Source of the DNA: Atrichornis clamosus
Taxonomy: Eukaryota; Chordata; Aves; Passeriformes; Menuridae
DNA length: 64,000 nucleotides
Assembly (NCBI GenBank): GCA_013400975.1
Contig: WBMZ01003496.1
Span: 62,001 to 126,000, forward strand
Direction of reading: 5' to 3'
Below are positions 12,945-23,857 of this stretch, in pieces; the first letter of the stretch is position 1; each line of letters begins with the position of its first letter. A program made the translations under genes and the position numbers. The notes under the pieces were generated by a model that did not search any database, was not told the origin of the DNA, and was given only the letters and a program-made list of their open reading frames with translations.

Positions 12945-13140
12945 AGGTCTGCCACAGACTCTCTATATGACCTTTGGAAATTCCTACATCATTTTGGCCC
13001 ACCTTCAGTGGTCTGAGTGCAGCCCCAAAGAAGTACTAATCCTTCCTTTCATCCACTCCTTATTTAAGTTATCAAATCTTCTGAGCAGGTATTGTTTTCT
13101 TTATGAGTTTGTAGAGTACCTGCCAATAGGTACAATGCCA
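12945..13140 (-). repeat. Degenerate amniote MIR-type SINE
   Basis: Read on the plus strand, TCTGCCACAGACTCTC followed by TATATGACCTTTGGAAA (12949-12981) matches the reverse complement of MIR (CTGCCACTAACTAGC..TGTGACCTTGGGCAA). It continues through a TTGGCCC/CTTCAGT segment and ATACTAAT-like spacing. The right part (13078-13135) resembles the AAGCTCTTTGGGGCAGG...GTTTGTACAGTACCTAGCACAATGG tail seen in amniote MIR-related repeats. The copy is old and interrupted. Orientation is by similarity to the MIR reverse complement. Confidence 0.55.
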
Positions 13141-13429
13141 CAGCAAGTTTTGAGCAGAGGCTCTGATCTTAGAAGATACTTTGGTGCCAAATTTCTATAC
13201 AGTAAGAGCTCCTGCTGACTTTGGAGATTGGGCTTAGCATACAGTGGACCACAAATAACACTCTTGACACACTTCACACTTTTGCAAAAGAATAAAATAA
13301 TTCTAAAAGTCCATGTGCCTACATTTCTATCCCCTCAGACACATTTTAATGTATTGGAGGACACAAATTTTAACCTTGAGCTTCTTTCTCAATATTCATT
13401 CATTACTTTTCCATTGTAGTTTACATTCC
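13141..13429. other. Unique noncoding sequence
   Basis: No gene, repeat or strong motif seen in this short spacer. Confidence 0.5.
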
Positions 13430-13600
13430 CTGTTGCTAAAACTAACAAAATGTTCATGTTAACAGAACGTCTTCTCCCTGCTGGGCCCCAAATTAAACAT
13501 TCCTGGGAAGACAGGAGGCAGTTGCTTTATTCTGCGTTGCGAATTAGCATGTTTGCATAACTTAATGGTCAGTGCATCAGACAGGAATTCCAGAAGAGAT
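13430..13600. promoter_or_regulatory. Candidate regulatory island with paired POU/octamer-like sites
   Basis: ATTAGCAT at 13543-13550 is immediately followed by GTTTGCAT at 13551-13558. Both are octamer-like POU sites in the same orientation, followed by ACTTAATGG. CpG is retained at 13534-13535 and 13540-13541. There is no coding frame. The arrangement is compatible with an enhancer, but this is motif inspection only. Confidence 0.27.
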
Positions 13601-15839
13601 CAATCTTCAGTGCTGTGTTTGGCTTCATGGGCTGAGCATCCTCCTCTCCGTATGGCATCACTGCTGAAATGTCCTTCTGGCTTGGGCCATCCATCATGGT
13701 TTCTGTGAGGAAACCACAGAGAATGGGAATGTGTCAAAGAGTTTACTGAAAGGCAGACTTACCACTGCTCAAAGCAGAGAGCAAGCAGTAGCACATCCCA
13801 TTGAGAAAACCAGCTCCAGCTTATGAAGAAGAAGACTGAATTCTTCCACCTTCAGTAGACACACGTTGAGAAACCATCTTTACCACCGTCTGCAGCTCTC
13901 TTAGTGCTGTGAAACCCCATTTGAGGGATCTGGGGAAACTCCACTCCAGTGCCACCACGTGTGTTGTCTCAGCTGCAGCATATGAGCTGCTTTGGAGGAG
14001 GAAACCACCCATGAGCACATTATTTCCTGTTCTGTGCTCTGCAGAACTTTCTTTTTAAAGAAAACAACTCAGGATTCTTCCCAAATGCACATTTTTGTGT
14101 GTGTGCTTAGAGTGTTTCCCTTGCCAAGTTGAGGCCTGATCCAGGCTAAGTAAGATAAAGGGAAAAAGTCCCCTCGACCTCCACAAGGGTGAAGGTGTAA
14201 AGGATGATGTGGATTTGAAAGAATGGAAGGGGATGTTAACTGTGCTTGTATAAATTACATTGTGTGGGAAGTAGCATCACCTAAAACATGGTGTCACCAT
14301 TTCTAAAATCTGGGGTAGTGACCCGATTTTGGCTACCAAGCTCACAAGGTGCTGGTTGAAATCATGGCTGTGTACCTCACTACTGCTATTTATTTGTGTT
14401 TACAAATTCCTGAGGCGGTCATGGGCCAGCATCCAAATGGCTGAGATGCCATACAAGCTAAACCCCAAAAATAAGCCCTACCTGGGGAGTGCACAGTGTC
14501 TGAGCAAGGTTTGCCCACCCTTGCTGCCCATGAGCCCTGTCTTACCCTTTGTAGTGTTTCACTGAAGTTACTGTGAGGTTGGGAACACCTCACGGTTAAC
14601 ACTTGCAGGGAAAATTTGGGTTAGTAGTTAAAATATGAACACTCTTGGGATCCTAAGCAGATATTCCCACTGATGGAGCCTACTCTTCACGTTACTTTCT
14701 AGATCCACCCAAAAATTCAGGGCGCATTTTCTCATAATATTTTATGGCAGTCTGGGAATACAGAAGGATGGGTTCCTGAAAAGTTGACAGAACAGTTGTC
14801 AAATGGCCTCTTTCCTTCCTTCCTAGCAGGGTTTCTTCAAGATTTTATTTTTTAAAAATTCCCAGAAGTGATTAAACAAACATTTTTTGCACCAGGACTA
14901 TTTACCCTGGTTTCCTAGAACTGATAACACCTGCTTTTAAAAAATGCAACAACATGCAGGATGTTAATATTTTAAACATTTTTTCTAGTTCTGCTTCTTA
15001 GAAAATTGGCAGCCTTTTTGCATATTTATCTTATCGCCCATGTGGTATTTTTCAGACCAAGTCCAGAAAAGCTGTTTCTATTCTAACTCATTCAATTTTG
15101 TTCTCCTGCCACTTCAGTACTTCCTTCCATCTGGTACCCTCTTGCTTTTATCGTGCTGTGCTCAGTCACCCCTCCTAGGCAACCAAGTTAAAACACCAGG
15201 CATTTATCACTCTCTGGTAGTACTTTCTTACTGCTTTTTACTTTTTTGGGTCTTTCCTTTTGAAGACACAATGCGGGGGTTGCCAGACAGGAACTAAACA
15301 TTCTTCTTTTATTGTTCAAATCAACTTAAAATCATTGTAATATGCTTGAAGATTTTTTTTTTTTAATGCGCATCAAGAAAGAATTTAAGAAATATATTGA
15401 AATTTACAGATAGGCAGTGGTCGTACAAAACTTGTCTTGTCCATAATCAAGTATTGGAGTTGACAGTCTAAGTTAACAAAATCCTCAAATATCCGGAATG
15501 TGTCTTTAAAAACCAGATACCTCATTTTCTGAAATATATTGCATAGAACTGATTTTTTTTTTTTAGTATACGGTCATGTTTTTTCACTTTATATATTTAG
15601 GAAATATGAAGCCAATATATGTTATCAATGCATAAGAGGTCTCCAAGTTCTCCTAAGAAATTCCCTCTTTTGTAAAAGAAAAGGATTTATTTGGATAAAT
15701 AACCACCAACTCCTCTCTACCCTATTGCAAATTATGAAGTGGTTTTGGATGTCTGCTTTCTAAATGAGTGTACTTGGTGTGATAAATGCCCCAATGTAAA
15801 TGTTATCTTAAGCTGGTCAAATTATTCATTACAAAAAAT
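13601..15839. other. Unique noncoding sequence, AT-rich toward the right
   Basis: No coding frame is convincing. T-runs occur near 15353-15364 and 15551-15562. A POU-like TTGCATATTTAT lies at 15018-15029 and the part around 15300-15530 is AT-rich and unique. No interspersed repeat is recognised. Confidence 0.55.
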
Positions 15840-16040
15840 TACTGTTTTGTAACAACATTAAATCTCTCACACCTGTTCAGTGGACAATTTATGCAACTAT
15901 GGGCCATGCCACGGGTTAATTTATAAACTGCTAGGACATGCTTTTCATTATTTATTAATTTGCAATTACTTGATTCATCTGATGGTGACTCTTTTTTTTT
16001 CATCGGACAACAGAAGTGTGATGAGTAGAAGAATAATGAC
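15840..16040. promoter_or_regulatory. Weak candidate AT-rich regulatory stretch
   Basis: Contains GGGTTAATTTATAAAC (15914-15929) and TTTATTAATTTGCAATTAC (15951-15969) with several TAAT cores in unique sequence. No coding frame. Evidence is compositional only. Confidence 0.18.
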
Positions 16041-16100
16041 TTGTAAATTCAGATTTGTAGTGCAGCAGCATCCATCAGAAGTACTTAGAAGTGTTTGTAA

Positions 16101-16293
16101 ATAGGGGCAACCCCTGCCCCAAAGGTCTTCCAGCAGATCATCCCCCAGGATGATGAGTCCATGCAGAAAAGGATCAGGAGAGTGGACTTTGCCACTGGAG
16201 TGCTCCTGGTGCCCTGGCAGCCCAACCTCTCTCCAGTTTTATTTTAGGTGAAGAAGAGTTTGAGACAGAGTCACCAAAGGCAACGAGGTAAAG
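16101..16293 (+). other. Weak candidate exon or decayed exon
   Basis: A 48-codon frame from 16101 to a TAG at 16245 contains the segment PKVFQQIIPQDDESM. That same TAG completes a good-looking splice acceptor (pyrimidine-rich, ...TTTTATTTTAG at 16237-16247). It is followed by 40 bases (16248-16287) readable as EEEFETESPKAT and then GTAAAG at 16288-16293, a plausible donor. I do not recognise the product. A 40-base exon is short and the upstream frame is not in an obvious exon. This may be chance. Confidence 0.15.
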
Positions 16294-18009
16294 GAGACAA
16301 CCGGAGAGACTGAGAGAGTGAGATCCTCTTCAGCGGTGGGAGTCCCTGAGTTGTTCTTTTGGAGAAAAAAGGGCGTCATCAGGACTCAAGCGTGAGATGT
16401 AGAGAGTCGGGGTTTAAGCATCTGTGTGGAAACTGAGGCCATGGCATACGGATGCTTTGCTGGAAAAACGTGGAAGATTTTGACCTAAGCTGGATGTGCA
16501 GATCTGCAGAGAAGCCCAGCAGATGAGGACACCCAGCCAGGCTGTGGATCTGGGGGATGTCCAGGAGAATTACTCTCACCTAGGATGTCTCCCTGAAGTG
16601 CGGTGTGGTGGAACTGGTGTCTGCAGGTTGAATAACATCACTTAGGGGTGTCTCAATGATTAAGGAAGAGTTCAGGCTCTTGTTCAGGAATTCAGTGAGG
16701 GTGGTGGTATAGGGTCAATTTTGATATAAATGCCAGAATTCTAAAGCTGGTGATGTCCTCCTGCGCAGTGCTCAGCTCGAGGCTGACTCGTCGTGCAGAT
16801 TGTGCAGTGTGTGAAGTTAAATGTTGTGAAGGTTTTCTTTTTTGTACCTTTCCTTCAACTTGTGTGTAAGGATGAGGGATCAGGTTAGATACAGACCTTG
16901 CAGTGCCTGTAATAAAAATATAGAGATTTATCCTAGGAAACACGACTTGATAAGGAAGGAACAATTGGATTCTTTAGCTAGGCAATACACATCCAAAGCA
17001 GCACAGACAGCAAAATATTCTCTGTATCCACTGGTTGGCCAGTAATGCAGGAGAAGGTTCAAGCCATTCAACAGTATCTGTCATGAAGCTGCTATTTATT
17101 TGTCTTTAGTATATAAAGGCCCATGTGTTTTTGCTATTCTGTGAATATGCTGGTCTGGCAAAGTTCTTACAGATCCCTAAAAAGGTGACTGTTTTTAGAA
17201 CTATGTGTTGTTTCTGGTTTCTTTTTTTTTAATCATTATTTAATTTTATTCTATGTTGCAATGGCTAGAAATCAATTGATCTTTCTGTAACTGGCAAACA
17301 GGGGTAAAGCATACTTAGAAAAAGCTATATCCCATGGAATTTTGGCTTGCTTTCTTAAACTGTGGCAGGACATCCTGATGCTATGAAATTACATGGAAAA
17401 AAAAAGTCCTGGAAGAAAAGACTGGGATTAGTAACTTTGTTACTGAATAGATTTGATGAGTTCCTTCTTTGATAGGAACATCATGATGTTGAAAAGTAAC
17501 AAAATCTTTGAAGAGCTCTGGTGGATTTTGAAATGAAAATTGAATGCAAAACTCTGGAACGTTTTAAAGAATAGGCACTTCATGTTTATTAAGCCCCCTC
17601 CATGACTTGCAGGTACTGAGCTTGTCTTTACAACAGAAACATCTGGCTTCTTTGCTTAAATTATTCCAGCGATTCAGGAGGAAAAAAATAGCACTGAGAG
17701 AAGAGGGAAGTAAAGGGAGAAAGATACATTTGTGGAGAGGGACTGTGAATAATGCAGTGATTTCCCTCTAGTTGCACCCCAAATATTGTATGGAGTGAGA
17801 TGGACACAAGGGAAAGGGTGAGAACGGACATCTGGACTCTCATTTTTCTCAGATTACCAGAAATTTGTGACATGTTACTTGGAAAAGATGTAATTAAGAT
17901 TTATTTATTTTTTGAATGCTCTGCTCTTTCGTATTGTTTTAGCACACATGGCATTCATATAAATCAATTATAGTCATAATGGTCTATGAACACAGTGTCT
18001 CATCCACAG
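16294..18009. other. Unique noncoding sequence, no gene seen
   Basis: Several open frames of 60-90 codons on both strands have no domain content. Poly-T of about ten bases lies near 17221-17230 and an A-run near 17397-17405. No repeat is recognised. Confidence 0.55.
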
Positions 18010-18070
18010 CCCACTGAAGTCCATGGGAGGGCTTTCCATTGACTTCACTGGGCACTGAGTCAGTCTCACT
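18010..18070. repeat. Inverted-repeat amniote element fragment
   Basis: The left arm CCCACTGAAGTCCATGGGA (18010-18028) pairs with the right arm TCCATTGACTTCACTGGG (18035-18052) with two mismatches and one unpaired base. The wording CATTGACTTCA(A/C)TGGG is a common component of old interspersed repeats in birds, turtles and crocodilians. I cannot name the family with certainty. Confidence 0.5.
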
Positions 18071-18390
18071 GAGGGCCTTTGATCAGCCAGTCACAGCCAT
18101 TAAATTCCCCCACGTCCCTCTGTGTGGGAGGGGTGACAGTTTTCATGGCACATTTTGAAGGGTGTGGGTGGGTGGCTGGCACTGCAGAAACTCAAGCTTG
18201 TTGGTCTCCTCTCCTCCACTGCGGACCTGTCCTGGTTCCTGGTGGCTGGGAGGGTCATGGCAGGTTTGTGTTGCTGGGCTTCAACAGGTTCTTTTAACTG
18301 CTGGAAAGCCAGGAGTCGTGAAAGTCTTGGAATGTGTGTAATCATGCTTCACAAAGAACTGGGAGACACTGGAATAGCTACTGAAGCCTG
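18071..18390. other. Unique noncoding spacer between repeats
   Basis: Includes a G-rich stretch at 18159-18176 with three GGG runs and a trailing GG, just short of a canonical quadruplex motif. No gene is seen. Confidence 0.5.
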
Positions 18391-18816
18391 ATCATAGAAT
18401 TGTAGAATCATTAAGGTTTGAAAAGACCTCTAAGGTCATTAAATCCACCAATTAACCTAATACAGCCAGGCCCATCACTTGGCCATGTCTCTAAGCAACA
18501 CATCCACATGTTTTTGGAACATTTCCAGGGACAGTGACTCCACCACTTCCCTGCACAGCCTGGTCCAGTGCCTGACCACCCTTTCAGTGAATAAATTTTT
18601 CCCAGGGTTTAATCAAAACCTCCCCCTGGCAATTGAGGCCATTTCCTCTTGTCCTATGGCTTGTTACCTGGGAGGAGAGGCCAACCCTCACCTCACCAAA
18701 ACCTCCTTTCAGGTAATTGTAGAAAACAAAAAGGCTCCCCTGAGCCTTCTTTTCTCCAGGATAAACAACCCCAGTTCCCTCAACTGCTTCCCATAAGACT
18801 TGTCCTCCAGACTTCC
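18391..18816 (-). mobile_element. CR1 LINE, 5'-truncated, 3' end at left
   Basis: Read on the plus strand, ATCATAGAATTGTAGAATCAT (18391-18411) is the reverse complement of the CR1 3' end. It is followed by AAAAGACCTCTAAGGTCAT (18420-18438) and then the well-known CR1 3' region: TGGTCCAGTGCCTGACCACC, GCCATTTCCTCTTGTCCTAT, CAGGTAATTGTAGA and GAGCCTTCTTTTCTCCAGG. Similarity fades after CCAGACTTCC near 18816. It covers only the 3' end of the element, so it encodes no intact reverse transcriptase. A 105-codon open frame inside it (18479-18796) is not a gene. Bird genomes carry many such truncated copies. Confidence 0.93.
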
Positions 18817-19583
18817 AGAGCTGTGCTGGAGCAGCCCAGCAGACCACTGGATGGGGTTGAAAAGGACCCATGAGCTACCAATACGCTGAACTGTGGTACC
18901 CACGTTACCACCAGCAAGGTCTGACTGTCAGAAATGGTTTTGAACCCACACAGGCCACCTCCCAATGTGCTGAGAACATGGGCAAGCCTGCTATGGCAGC
19001 TCAGCTGACAGCCCATAATTGCTTTAATGGTGAAAGCCCATTTGTTTCTGCATGTGGGACCATGTGTAAGATAAACATGGGGACTGGGAAAGCAGTGTAA
19101 CAAAAGTGACATTATCCACTTGATTTTAGGCAATAGGAAAAGCAGTCAGCACATCTTCAGCTCAGCTATGGCCTCTATAACTTTCTCACTGTCATTTTCC
19201 CAATAAATATTTTCTGAATGTAGAACTAGGAAAAGAGTCTATTGTTTAAGTCAAACAATTCCACACCACATTAAAGGTAGCGGTTTCCTCTTTATTATCC
19301 GTTGGTGAAAAGAAAGAGATGCCTCCCCAAGAAAAACACTATTACATTAAAATAAGAAATGATGGCAAAGAAATCAATCACATTTCGTATGTAACAATAT
19401 ACCAGAAAAGAGTCCTCACTTCCCAGTGGCTCTCCATCACCACTGCAATCCAAACTGCTTGGAATTACATGTAGGTGCATGCATTCATAAGTAAACGGAG
19501 AAGGAATAATTAATTAAATTTTGAGCAATTGTCTTCCAAATAAATTCCATTCCACAGTGCCGGTACTTACTATTTGGTAAAAG
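18817..19583. other. Unique noncoding sequence, no gene seen
   Basis: No coding frame. GGTTTTGAACCCACACAGG at 18936-18954 hints at a MIR scrap but is too short to call. The stretch near 19500-19560 is AT-rich with AATTAATTAAATT (19508-19520). Confidence 0.5.
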
Positions 19584-19606
19584 ACAACAACAACAACAAA
19601 AAAAAC
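19584..19606. repeat. (ACA)n microsatellite with A-run
   Basis: Five ACA units are followed by a run of A. Simple repeat. Confidence 0.85.
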
Positions 19607-19799
19607 ACATGAGCCAAACCCTGCTCAGGCTCTGGGACTTTAGGTTCATTTTCTAAAGTGTAAAGTTACTTTGTTCGCTGTATCTTGAGCTTGGAACAAA
19701 CAAACCCAGACATGCTTAATGTAAAAGATACTGCACTAATATGCTGTTGATATGCCAGGAAAACCCTAATCCAGTGCCTGTTAACATTGCTTAGTGAGA

Positions 19800-19842
19800 C
19801 GCTGTTGACTCCAGTGGGCTTTGGAGCAGACCCAGAGACAGT
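19800..19842. repeat. Probable fragment of an old amniote interspersed repeat
   Basis: TTGACTCCAGTGGGCTTTGG then AGCAGACCC (19806-19834) matches the phrase TTGACTTCAGTGGGCTTTGGATCAGGCCC, which recurs in old amniote repeats. It shares the GACTTCA(A/G)TGGG phrase with the element at 18010-18052. The copy is too short for family assignment. Confidence 0.4.
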
Positions 19843-21635
19843 TTCATGTACTAGTTAATAATCCTACTACAGGGTGGAACCTGGTTCCTGGCATTCAGCA
19901 GGAATTTCCTAATTTATTTCTTTAGGCTTTGAATCAGACCAATGTGGTGATACTCATCTCATCCTAGGCTGACAATCTCAGGATTGGTATCCCATCATCT
20001 AGGCTCAGTTCTTTATCAGAGGACAACACGGACACATTCGGAGAGCAGCTCCCATCTCTCTTGGCTCAGTAGGATGGAAGGAGCTGAACTGGAGAGATGA
20101 GACAGCCAACTATCAGCTGAATTCAGACCAAATCAGTCCCACCTCTGTTGACCCCATTGCACCTAACTTGGAGTATTCTTAGTGCGTGAAAGCCTCAGAT
20201 GAATTAACTTGGCACTTGAAGGGCATTGAGGATATCATAGGGAAACAAAACCAGAACTTTAATTTGAGTAATTTCAAGCATAATAGAAAAAAATTATGAA
20301 TGCAGCACTTCCTCTGTTTATTGAAAGAGCAGCTAGTCCCAAACATATAAGGAGGAGGACAAGACATAGACAAATATTTAGCATTTACAGGTAGTGTGAA
20401 AATACTGCCATCCCAAGAATTACTTTGATTAGCAGCAGTATCATGTTTGAAATGAGATCAGGACTCACTGCAGACATAACAAGTGATGTCCTCTAAAGGT
20501 CCTGGAGATTGCTAAATAAAGAGCTAGTATTAGGAGAAACCAAAGTTAGGGATTTGGAGAAGTTTGCTGTGTTGGTGAGTGAGAGAGCCCAGACCAGGAC
20601 CCTGCACTCCTTTGTCCTTGTTTGCTGCTCTCTTCTCCCACTTACGGGGCAAGTCAAGAGTGGAGATTTCAACACAAACTAAAATTGTTACCTGAAATAG
20701 TTACACAGCTTTGAGAAGAAACTCAAACTTGTGTTTGCAGTAGACACTTGTGCTGTTGGCGAGGAGTAACACATTCTGCTACTCTTTCTTTTCCCTTGAA
20801 ATCCCTTGAGTTGGTTTTGCCAGCGTCTGTGACTTCTCCCTGGCCTGGAGCCATCACTGCTTGGGGTGTGTGCTTGCCTTATCTCTGAGCTAATCAGGCT
20901 CAGGCAGGATCAGCCCTTGCATGGGGATTGCCAAGGAGAACAGAGGATGCCAGGGGATCCTCTGGTGAGATTCCCAAGGAGGGTTTTGTCCGAGCCACTG
21001 ACTCAGCCCAGTTTTTGGGGGTGGCACATTCCCTGTGCAGCCATAAGGAATCTGCTGTTTCTGCTTAATATCAAAAGGATGCAGTGAATTAAAGCCAAAA
21101 CAAGAAACAAAACCAAAAAGCAGACCTCTGCCTTAAATAAATGTTTGGGTTACTGATACGTATCTTAGATGAGCAAGGGCAGCCATGATGAAGTACAGTG
21201 AAATATGTATGCTGGAGTGAAGGCTGGTGAAGGTCTGCTCAGTCTCTTTACTCCAAGCCCTTGGAATATTCCGGAAAAGCAAGACTAGACTGAAAAGTAA
21301 TGGAGAGCTGGCTTTTTGCACATTAAGTGTCCTCATTAAGCAGTAGAGCCCATTGCTGTAGGAGACTGTGTGGGACATGAAATGGGCTGGGTGAACAGGG
21401 GGATTGCAGAGATCAGCGTGGCCACACCAGGCTGTGCCCAGGGCTGTCTCACTGGGGGGCTGCTCAGAGCCCTCTGCATTTGCAGCTGAGGCACTCAAGA
21501 GCCTTCAGCATGATTTTGGGAGAGAACTGAGGTGCAGGGTGCTCAAGGAGCCTCCTGTTGCTGTTTGAAAGTCATCACGAAGATGTCAGCATCAAACTGA
21601 GGAAAGCCGCAGGATGAAGCAATGACCCGTGAGCA
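19843..21635. other. Unique noncoding sequence, no gene seen
   Basis: Open frames reach 121 codons on the minus strand (21133-21498) without domain content. No further repeat is recognised with confidence. Confidence 0.5.
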
Positions 21636-21893
21636 GTAATAAATTGCAGCTTGAGAGGTTTAAATTAGACATAAGGAAAATCTTTTCACAAGGAGGGTGG
21701 AGCAGCACTGGAAGCACTTCTGGTTACCCAGGCTGTCATGGTATCTCTGTCCTTGGAGGCTTTCAGGACTTGGCTAGACAAAGCCTTGGCTGACCTGACC
21801 TACTGTCAGCAATAGTCCTGCTATGAGTGGAAGGTTGGACTGAAGACTTTCAGAGATTGCTTCCAACCAGCATTTCTGTGATCTTATGATATC
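21636..21893 (+). mobile_element. Older CR1 LINE 3' fragment
   Basis: CAGCTTGAGAGGTTTAAATT (21648-21667) followed by AGACATAAGGAAAATCTTTTC (21668-21688), then a GTGGAGCAGCACTGGAAGCA segment and GTTACCCAGGCTGTCATGG, follows the 3' region of CR1. The end CTTCCAACCAGCATTTCTGTGATC (split across 21861-21884) and TTATGAT corresponds to the CR1 terminus. Divergence is much higher than in the copies at 18.4 and 30.9 kb, so this is an older subfamily or older insertion. No coding capacity remains. Confidence 0.85.
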
Positions 21894-22552
21894 CAGTGTG
21901 GAATTTCCTTAAAATTATGTCATTAAAAATTGAGTCCCTGGAACTTGCCAGTCTCCATTACAAATCCCTTGTCCTGGTTTCCCTTCTGCTGGTGTCTTTT
22001 TTCATCTCCAGTGCCAAATCACATCATACCCCCTGGCAGGGTATGTCAGCCAGTGCACCCACCTGAAGAGTATCTTGCTGAAAAATATTTGCCAAACAAA
22101 AGGCATGGTTTTGCTTTTTCTGGTGATTGCATCACCTTCTGCAAGTCCATTTGTCTGGCCCATAGCCTGAAAAAGCTATTTTAGCCCCCACTTGGATTGC
22201 TTGTGCCAGCTTTACTTCTAGTGAAGTTTTGAAGTACTTCCTGGATTTTCATGTGCATCCTTGGTTACCAGCTTTATCCAAAAGAAAGACAACTCCAGCT
22301 TTAACCAACATTTCAAAAACAGAACAGGTTACCTAATACCACTCTGTTACCAAGTCTTGTGGCAAGAAGACCAGTGAAATCACGAGAAAAGAAGGAAGAT
22401 TTGAGCCTGTACAGGTCAGGCTGCCATTTCTAATTACTACTGCCATGGAGATGTAGCCGCCATCCAAAGATGAGCCAAGGAAAATTTTACATAATAAGAA
22501 GATATTTTGAAATGTTTAAGCAGACAAGTGAATAGCAAGTGGCAAACTTCTC
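21894..22552. other. Unique noncoding sequence, no gene seen
   Basis: No convincing frame or repeat. Confidence 0.5.
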
Positions 22553-22571
22553 TTTTTTTTTTTTTTTTTTT
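22553..22571. repeat. Poly-T tract (19 bases)
   Basis: Uninterrupted T run, continuing as TCTTTT. On the minus strand this is a poly-A. An AATAAA hexamer in the minus orientation lies about 37 bases inward (TTTATT at 22609-22614), which would fit the tail of a retroposed transcript extending rightward. I see no recognisable gene body or target-site duplication. Confidence 0.85.
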
Positions 22572-23836
22572 CTTTTGGTCACTGATTATTTGCTTTCTGG
22601 GCTGGAATAATTTATTGCTCCTCTTCTGTCCAATAGGAGAGATAAATAAGGGTGAGTTTTTCAATGAGCAAAACATACATTTGGAAACATCATTTTAGTA
22701 CAGAAATGAGATTTCCATAAGACCTTTCTGAATGAAGCCGTAGCAGTATGTCTTGATCCCTCACTAGGAAAGGAAAAGCAGCCAGAAATTTCAGGACTAA
22801 ATTGCCTTGTAGTTCATCTTCTTCCTTTGTTATTTTTTTGTTTATAGAAAAAATGAATTTATTGAGCATGGAAAAATACCAGATTGACAGCTCTGGAAAA
22901 TAAAAGCCTTTCTTAATCCAGCCTGCAGATGTGGCACAGTCAGGATTAATGTAGAATGCCTCCCTGAGATCCAAAGGAATCATTGCAAGTAGTTTGGCAG
23001 GGATAGGCTCTCTGCCCCAGTCCTTATCCAAGGGGAATTCAGAGAGCACCAGTTCTGGCCAGTGCTGAAGTGCTCACAGGTCAGTGGTGTGTTTGCTTTT
23101 CTCTGTGCCACTCTTGCTGCCCAGCCACTCTGCTGAGTAAGGGAGAGGGAGAGAAGGCTCAAAGAGGGCAGTTCATGCTTATTCAGAAGTCATTTAAGTC
23201 ACCTGTCAGCAATTCAATGAAACTGAAATGGGTGGAAGTCCAGAGTGATGTCTCTGCACCTGTACAGGTATGGATGTGGTGCATGGGCAGCACTACAGAG
23301 CCACAGGGAGTCAGGGGATTCATGCTGTTAGGAGCAGAGCATCCAAGCTCTTGCCCTAATTTTCCTCTTCACATAACAGCCTGTAGCCTGGGGAAAGCTC
23401 TAAGTGGTGGTGAATTGGATTTGGTGTATTCAGTCTTTATTGTGCAGGCTTCAGGGGCGCTCTGTTGTGTGTGGGCAAGGTTGTTTGTTTTTATTTTGCA
23501 TTTTTTCTCTGAAGTATATGACTTTTTCATCAGGGTGAAAATCTGTCAAATGGCCATTTCAGACTTCCTAGAAATTATGAGGTTCTGGAATCTATTAAAG
23601 CATAAATGTCAAAAGAAAATTACTGCAGGGTTTGTCTGGCCTTTCTTGTTTTACTCCTTGATGTTAACTTCCCTTGTTTGCTGATGTATGCTTTCTGTGC
23701 AGGGGTTACAGAAAAAAAAATCTTTAAAAAGATGCTGCAGTTATTAACTGCTTTTGCATGTCTGCAGTCTGCAGGCTCTGTATGTGTATATATGGTTTTC
23801 CATCAAGATAAACCTGCTTAGAAGAATGTTGTGGTT
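22572..23836. other. Noncoding sequence with the longest open frame of the window
   Basis: The longest frame of the window, 23070-23684 on the plus strand (204 codons), lies here. Its product is Cys- and Phe-rich, has no recognised domain and starts without a recognisable context. A 119-codon minus frame sits at 22690-23049. At this sequence length one such frame is only mildly unexpected. I do not call it a gene. Confidence 0.45.
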
Positions 23837-23857
23837 AAAAAAAAAAAAAAAAAAAAA
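23837..23857. repeat. Poly-A tract (21 bases)
   Basis: Twenty-one A are followed by GAGGGAAAGGGAG purine sequence. No AATAAA hexamer lies at the usual distance upstream and no clear direct repeat flanks it, so a retroposon tail is possible but not shown. Confidence 0.85.

Noticed and set aside
18159..18176. G-rich run as a quadruplex
   Set aside because: Only three GGG runs and a GG; short of the canonical four.
18479..18796. 105-codon open frame
   Set aside because: It lies wholly within the minus-strand CR1 3' region, which is noncoding in this orientation.
18936..18954. GGTTTTGAACCCACACAGG as a MIR or tRNA-like box
   Set aside because: Only one phrase matches and no flanking MIR or tRNA structure is present.
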